Shown: in pieces, positions 61,352-63,741 of the stretch
Layout: each line of letters opens with the position of its first letter
Numbering within the stretch: the stretch's first letter is position 1
NCBI GenBank assembly: GCA_964561005.1
Contig: CAZLNO010000007.1
Span: 1 to 63,741 of the forward strand
DNA: 63,741 nucleotides
From: CAZLNO01 sp964561005
GTDB taxonomy: Bacteria > Pseudomonadota > Alphaproteobacteria > Kiloniellales > Rhodovibrionaceae
Direction of reading: 5' to 3'
Position numbers and translations under genes: made by a program
Notes under the pieces: generated by a model
The model's database searches: none
What the model was told of the DNA's origin: nothing
Seen by the model: only the letters and a program-made list of their open reading frames with translations

Positions 61352-62026
61352 TTATCCCCCGGCGATCGCGGCAAAGAGATCCAGCAGTGCGCGCACCGGC
61401 GGCAGCAGGATCGTGGCGAGCGGATTGATCCGGTGGCCGAGTTCGGCCGTCAGGACGGGCACGAGAAACAGCAGCCCGATCAGCACGAGAATGCCATAGC
61501 GCTCCACGCCCTTCAGGCGGACGGCCAGGGATCGAGGCAGGGCGAGCATCAGGATGCGCCCGCCGTCCAGGGGCGGCACGGGCAGCAGGTTGAAGACGGC
61601 CAGCATCACGTTCAGCACGATGGCGTTCCCGAGGTTGGCCCCGAGCCAAGCGCCGTCGGCGTGCAGCCCGTCGGGCAGGGCCACGAACGCGAGCGCGCAG
61701 GCAAGCGCGATCACGAGGTTGGCCCCCGGTCCTGCCGCGGCCACGAGAATGCCGTCGCGCCGGGGCCTGCGTAGCGCGCCGAAGCGCACGGGCACCGGCC
61801 GGGCCCAGCCGAACAACACCGGGGCGCGGGTGACGATCAACAGGGCGGGAACCAGGATGGTGCCAAAGGGATCGACATGCTTCAGCGGGTTCAGCGTGAC
61901 GCGACCCTGGCGCGCGGCGGTATCGTCGCCAAATCTCGCGGCGACGAGCGCGTGCGCCGCTTCGTGCAGCGTCACGGCCATCAGCACCGGCAGCACCCAG
62001 GTCGAGGCGAGGTAGAGAGCGTCCAA
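61352..62026 (-). CDS. Site-2 protease family (M50) membrane metalloprotease (224 aa)
   Basis: Intramembrane zinc protease of the short Rv/YwhC type. HEAAH at 21-25 is the HExxH site, and the third ligand Asp is in NLLPVPPLDGGRIL. Five to six hydrophobic segments. Length and layout (HExxH very near the N-terminus, no PDZ domain) fit the minimal family. Target unknown. Near, and on the same strand as, the TauE/SafE gene. Confidence 0.92.
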   Translation of the reverse strand: MDALYLASTWVLPVLMAVTLHEAAHALVAARFGDDTAARQGRVTLNPLKHVDPFGTILVPALLIVTRAPVLFGWARPVPVRFGALRRPRRDGILVAAAGPGANLVIALACALAFVALPDGLHADGAWLGANLGNAIVLNVMLAVFNLLPVPPLDGGRILMLALPRSLAVRLKGVERYGILVLIGLLFLVPVLTAELGHRINPLATILLPPVRALLDLFAAIAGG

Positions 62027-62065
62027 GAGTTCTCCCGATTTGCGATGGATGAGGACCTCGGGGCG

Positions 62066-62977
62066 TCAGGTCACCACGCCAACGGAATACAGGTCGGCGG
62101 GCACGCTGACCAGTTCGTACAGCAGCCTTGCGCCCGTCAGCAGCACCAGTACGCCCAGCAGGACGCGCAACGAATCGCCGGGCAGGCGCGAGGCCAGGCG
62201 GCTGCCGTATTGCGCCCCGGCGACGCCCCCCAGCAGCAGGAGCAAGGCCAGCACGATGTCCACGGTCTGGTTCTGCACGGCTTGCAGAAAGGTTACGTTC
62301 GCCGCGACGAAGATGATCTGGAACAGCGAGGTGCCGATCACCACCGAGGTGGGCATGCTGAGCAGATAGATCATGGCGGGGACCAGAATGAAACCGCCAC
62401 CCACGCCCATGATCGCGGAGAGAAAGCCGACCCCGAAGCCGATGGCCAAAGGCAGAAGGGCGGAGATGTAGAGCCGCGACTTGCGAAACCGCACCTTCAG
62501 CGGCAGGCCGTGGACCCAGGTGTGCTTGTGCAGCTTCCGGCGCGGGTGGTGACGACGGCGGCGCAGCAGGGCGCGTGCGCCCTCCCAGGACATCAAAATG
62601 CCCAGCGTGACCAGCAGGATCACGTAGGACAGGTTGATGACGAGGTCGATTTGCCCGATGTCGCGCAACAGCTTGAACACGCTGACCCCGACCGTGGAGC
62701 CGGCGAGTCCGCCGATCAGCAGAACGGTGCCCATCCGCAGATCGACGTTGCCGCGGCGAAAGTGGCCCAGCACGCCTGAGATCGAGGAAGCGACGATGTT
62801 GTTGGCCTGCGTGGCCACCGCCACCGGCGGCGGGACGCCGATGAAAATCAGCAGGGGCGTCATCAGGAAGCCGCCGCCCACCCCGAACACGCCGGACAGG
62901 AATCCGATCAGTCCGCCAAGGCCGAGCAGCAGGACGACGTCCAGGGACAGCTCGGCAATGGGAAGGTAGATCTGCAT
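62066..62977 (-). CDS. TauE/SafE family (sulfite exporter-like) membrane protein (303 aa)
   Basis: Eight or so hydrophobic segments in two repeats with the family motif GVFGVGGGFLMTPLLIFIGV in the first and IMGVGGGFILVPAMIYLL in the second. TQANNIVASSISG is also typical. Between the halves is a basic cytoplasmic loop (RRRRHHPRRKLHKH). Family members export or import small organosulfur or carboxylate anions. ATG at 62977 chosen; 63010 is an in-frame alternative. Confidence 0.92.
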   Translation of the reverse strand: MQIYLPIAELSLDVVLLLGLGGLIGFLSGVFGVGGGFLMTPLLIFIGVPPPVAVATQANNIVASSISGVLGHFRRGNVDLRMGTVLLIGGLAGSTVGVSVFKLLRDIGQIDLVINLSYVILLVTLGILMSWEGARALLRRRRHHPRRKLHKHTWVHGLPLKVRFRKSRLYISALLPLAIGFGVGFLSAIMGVGGGFILVPAMIYLLSMPTSVVIGTSLFQIIFVAANVTFLQAVQNQTVDIVLALLLLLGGVAGAQYGSRLASRLPGDSLRVLLGVLVLLTGARLLYELVSVPADLYSVGVVT

Positions 62978-63373
62978 CGCGGGCCGATTCACGCACGGGA
63001 TGCGCTGCATCGCCGCCGGCCACGCCGCTTGACGGCCTCGTGCGCGCCCGGTGCCGGATGCAACGGCACTTCCCGTTTTGGTATGACGGAACGGGAAACA
63101 AGGTCAAGTGCGGCCTGTTCGCGTGCGACCCTGTCGAAACGGTGGTGGTTGGTCCGTCTTCCGCGCCCGGCGTACGTGACCGAACTCTCGGCGCGTACGG
63201 TCGTACGTGTGACGGGATCGAGGCAGCGGCCAAGCCTGCCGCGAGACTCGATCCGGCTCGGGTCGATGGGCGCTCTCACCGGGGCGACGGCAAATGGGCG
63301 ACGAGGACGCGGCCAAGGAACATTCGCCGCGTGGCGTGGCGGGCAGTCGCACCGTCTCTGCCGAGCCAGGATT
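62978..63373. other. Intergenic region, no gene supported
   Basis: Lies upstream of the TauE/SafE gene and downstream of the 61-aa gene, both on the minus strand. Frames across it have no coding bias or recognisable sequence. An imperfect inverted repeat of GTACGTGAC / GTCGTACGTG type lies near 63171-63212 and could be a regulatory site. No promoter boxes could be fixed. Confidence 0.4.
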
Positions 63374-63559
63374 TCAGGCCCGGGCGACCGCCGTTTCGAC
63401 CTTTTCTCTGGCCTCGGCGTCCTCCAGCCCATCCATCGAGGCGAGAAGCATCGCCGCCGCGGTCACGCCTTCCTGGTGCGCCGTGTCTCCCGAAATGCCG
63501 CGCTGCCCGGCCTCTTCGACCGTTTCGTTGTAGATGCTGACGATCTCGCCCGTGTCCAT
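63374..63559 (-). CDS. Small acidic hypothetical protein (61 aa)
   Basis: MDTGEIVSIYNETVEEAGQR then HQEGVTAAAMLLASMDGLED. Codon bias is strong and AAAGGGAT precedes the ATG. The product is acidic, helical and cytoplasmic with no known motif. It stands alone between the TauE/SafE gene and tRNA-Lys. Confidence 0.65.
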   Translation of the reverse strand: MDTGEIVSIYNETVEEAGQRGISGDTAHQEGVTAAAMLLASMDGLEDAEAREKVETAVARA

Positions 63560-63690
63560 ATCCCTTTCCCCCCGATCGCTATCGTCAAGGGGAAGGCTAA
63601 TGCAAAAATCATTCGATTACCAAGGTCGGCTGCCTCCTGCGGGATGGCACGCGCCCACGCCGTCGCGCCCCTTATCCAAATCCAAGACAT

Positions 63691-63741
63691 TGGTGAGCCC
63701 GCCAGGATTCGAACCTGGGACCTACTGATTAAAAGTCAGTT
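63691..63741 (-). tRNA. tRNA-Lys (anticodon TTT), 3' part; 5' part lies beyond the window
   Basis: On the minus strand the anticodon arm ACTGACTTTTAATCAGT gives anticodon TTT. The T arm is CCAGG-TTCGAAT-CCTGG, followed by the acceptor 3' strand, discriminator A and encoded CCA (63693-63691). The D arm and 5' acceptor strand are cut off by the right edge. Confidence 0.93.

Overview
The window looks like a chromosomal segment of a high-GC alphaproteobacterium, probably in or near the Rhodospirillales/Rhodovibrionales/Kiloniellales. This is inferred from gene order and content: Pcm-TolC-PopZ-like-ValS, ErpA/Dgt-ArgS-SPOR-NagZ-ScpA-ScpB-TatABC, SerS-SurE-Pcm-LysM/M23, and DUF815-YajC-SecD-SecF-Mth938. 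All are alphaproteobacterial housekeeping strings. No phage, plasmid origin, rRNA operon or CRISPR array was seen. Species cannot be named from this text alone.

Layout. (1) 1-2.5 kb: the start of a PotA-like ABC ATPase running off the left edge, tRNA-Asn, three unrecognised genes and a terminator with no gene in front of it. (2) 2.98-15.2 kb: a catabolic island. A long minus-strand operon runs MaoC hydratase, MmgE/PrpD, acyl-CoA dehydrogenase, family III CoA-transferase, GntR/UTRA regulator, small protein, amidase, TRAP DctQ, DctM. A divergent plus-strand arm carries a CitE-like lyase, an MFS transporter and TRAP DctP. The family set resembles the itaconate (C5-dicarboxylate) degradation locus of Pseudomonas aeruginosa: CoA activation, hydration, then cleavage to acetyl-CoA and pyruvate. 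(3) 15.5-29 kb: tRNA-Cys, Pcm-like, TolC, PopZ-like, ValS, a DUF559 gene bracketed by two 142-bp MITE-like repeats, IlvD, a REP cluster, rhomboid protease, GFA protein, ExoIII, a HiPIP with a Tat signal, and an epimerase. (4) 29-45.3 kb: ErpA, Dgt, ArgS, SPOR protein, NagZ, ScpAB, DUF1186/SEC-C, an orphan ABC ATPase, TatABC, a GH15 remnant, SerS, SurE, Pcm and a LytM factor with degenerate zinc ligands. (5) 45.3-63.7 kb: PAS histidine kinase, ParDE module, DUF815, YajC-SecDF, Mth938, SodB, a squalene/phytoene-synthase-fold protein without Asp motifs, SodC, TrmFO, a class III cyclase behind a scarred nucleotidyltransferase/HEPN pair, OmpA lipoprotein, an SDR remnant, a second acyl-CoA dehydrogenase, M50 protease, TauE/SafE, and the 3' part of tRNA-Lys.

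The observations most likely to be new are about repeats. First, two 142-bp elements with near-identical terminal inverted repeats flank a DUF559 (Vsr-like nuclease fold) gene, and the second copy supplies that gene's stop codon. Second, a three-copy family of twin GC palindromes is joined by a spacer bounded by AACGTT, with one copy at the break of the GH15 remnant. The catabolic arms also share a CG(A/G)ACAAAT core that may be the operator of the resident GntR regulator.

Calls come from reading translations and motifs by eye. No database search was run, so family names rest on recognised motifs and gene order.
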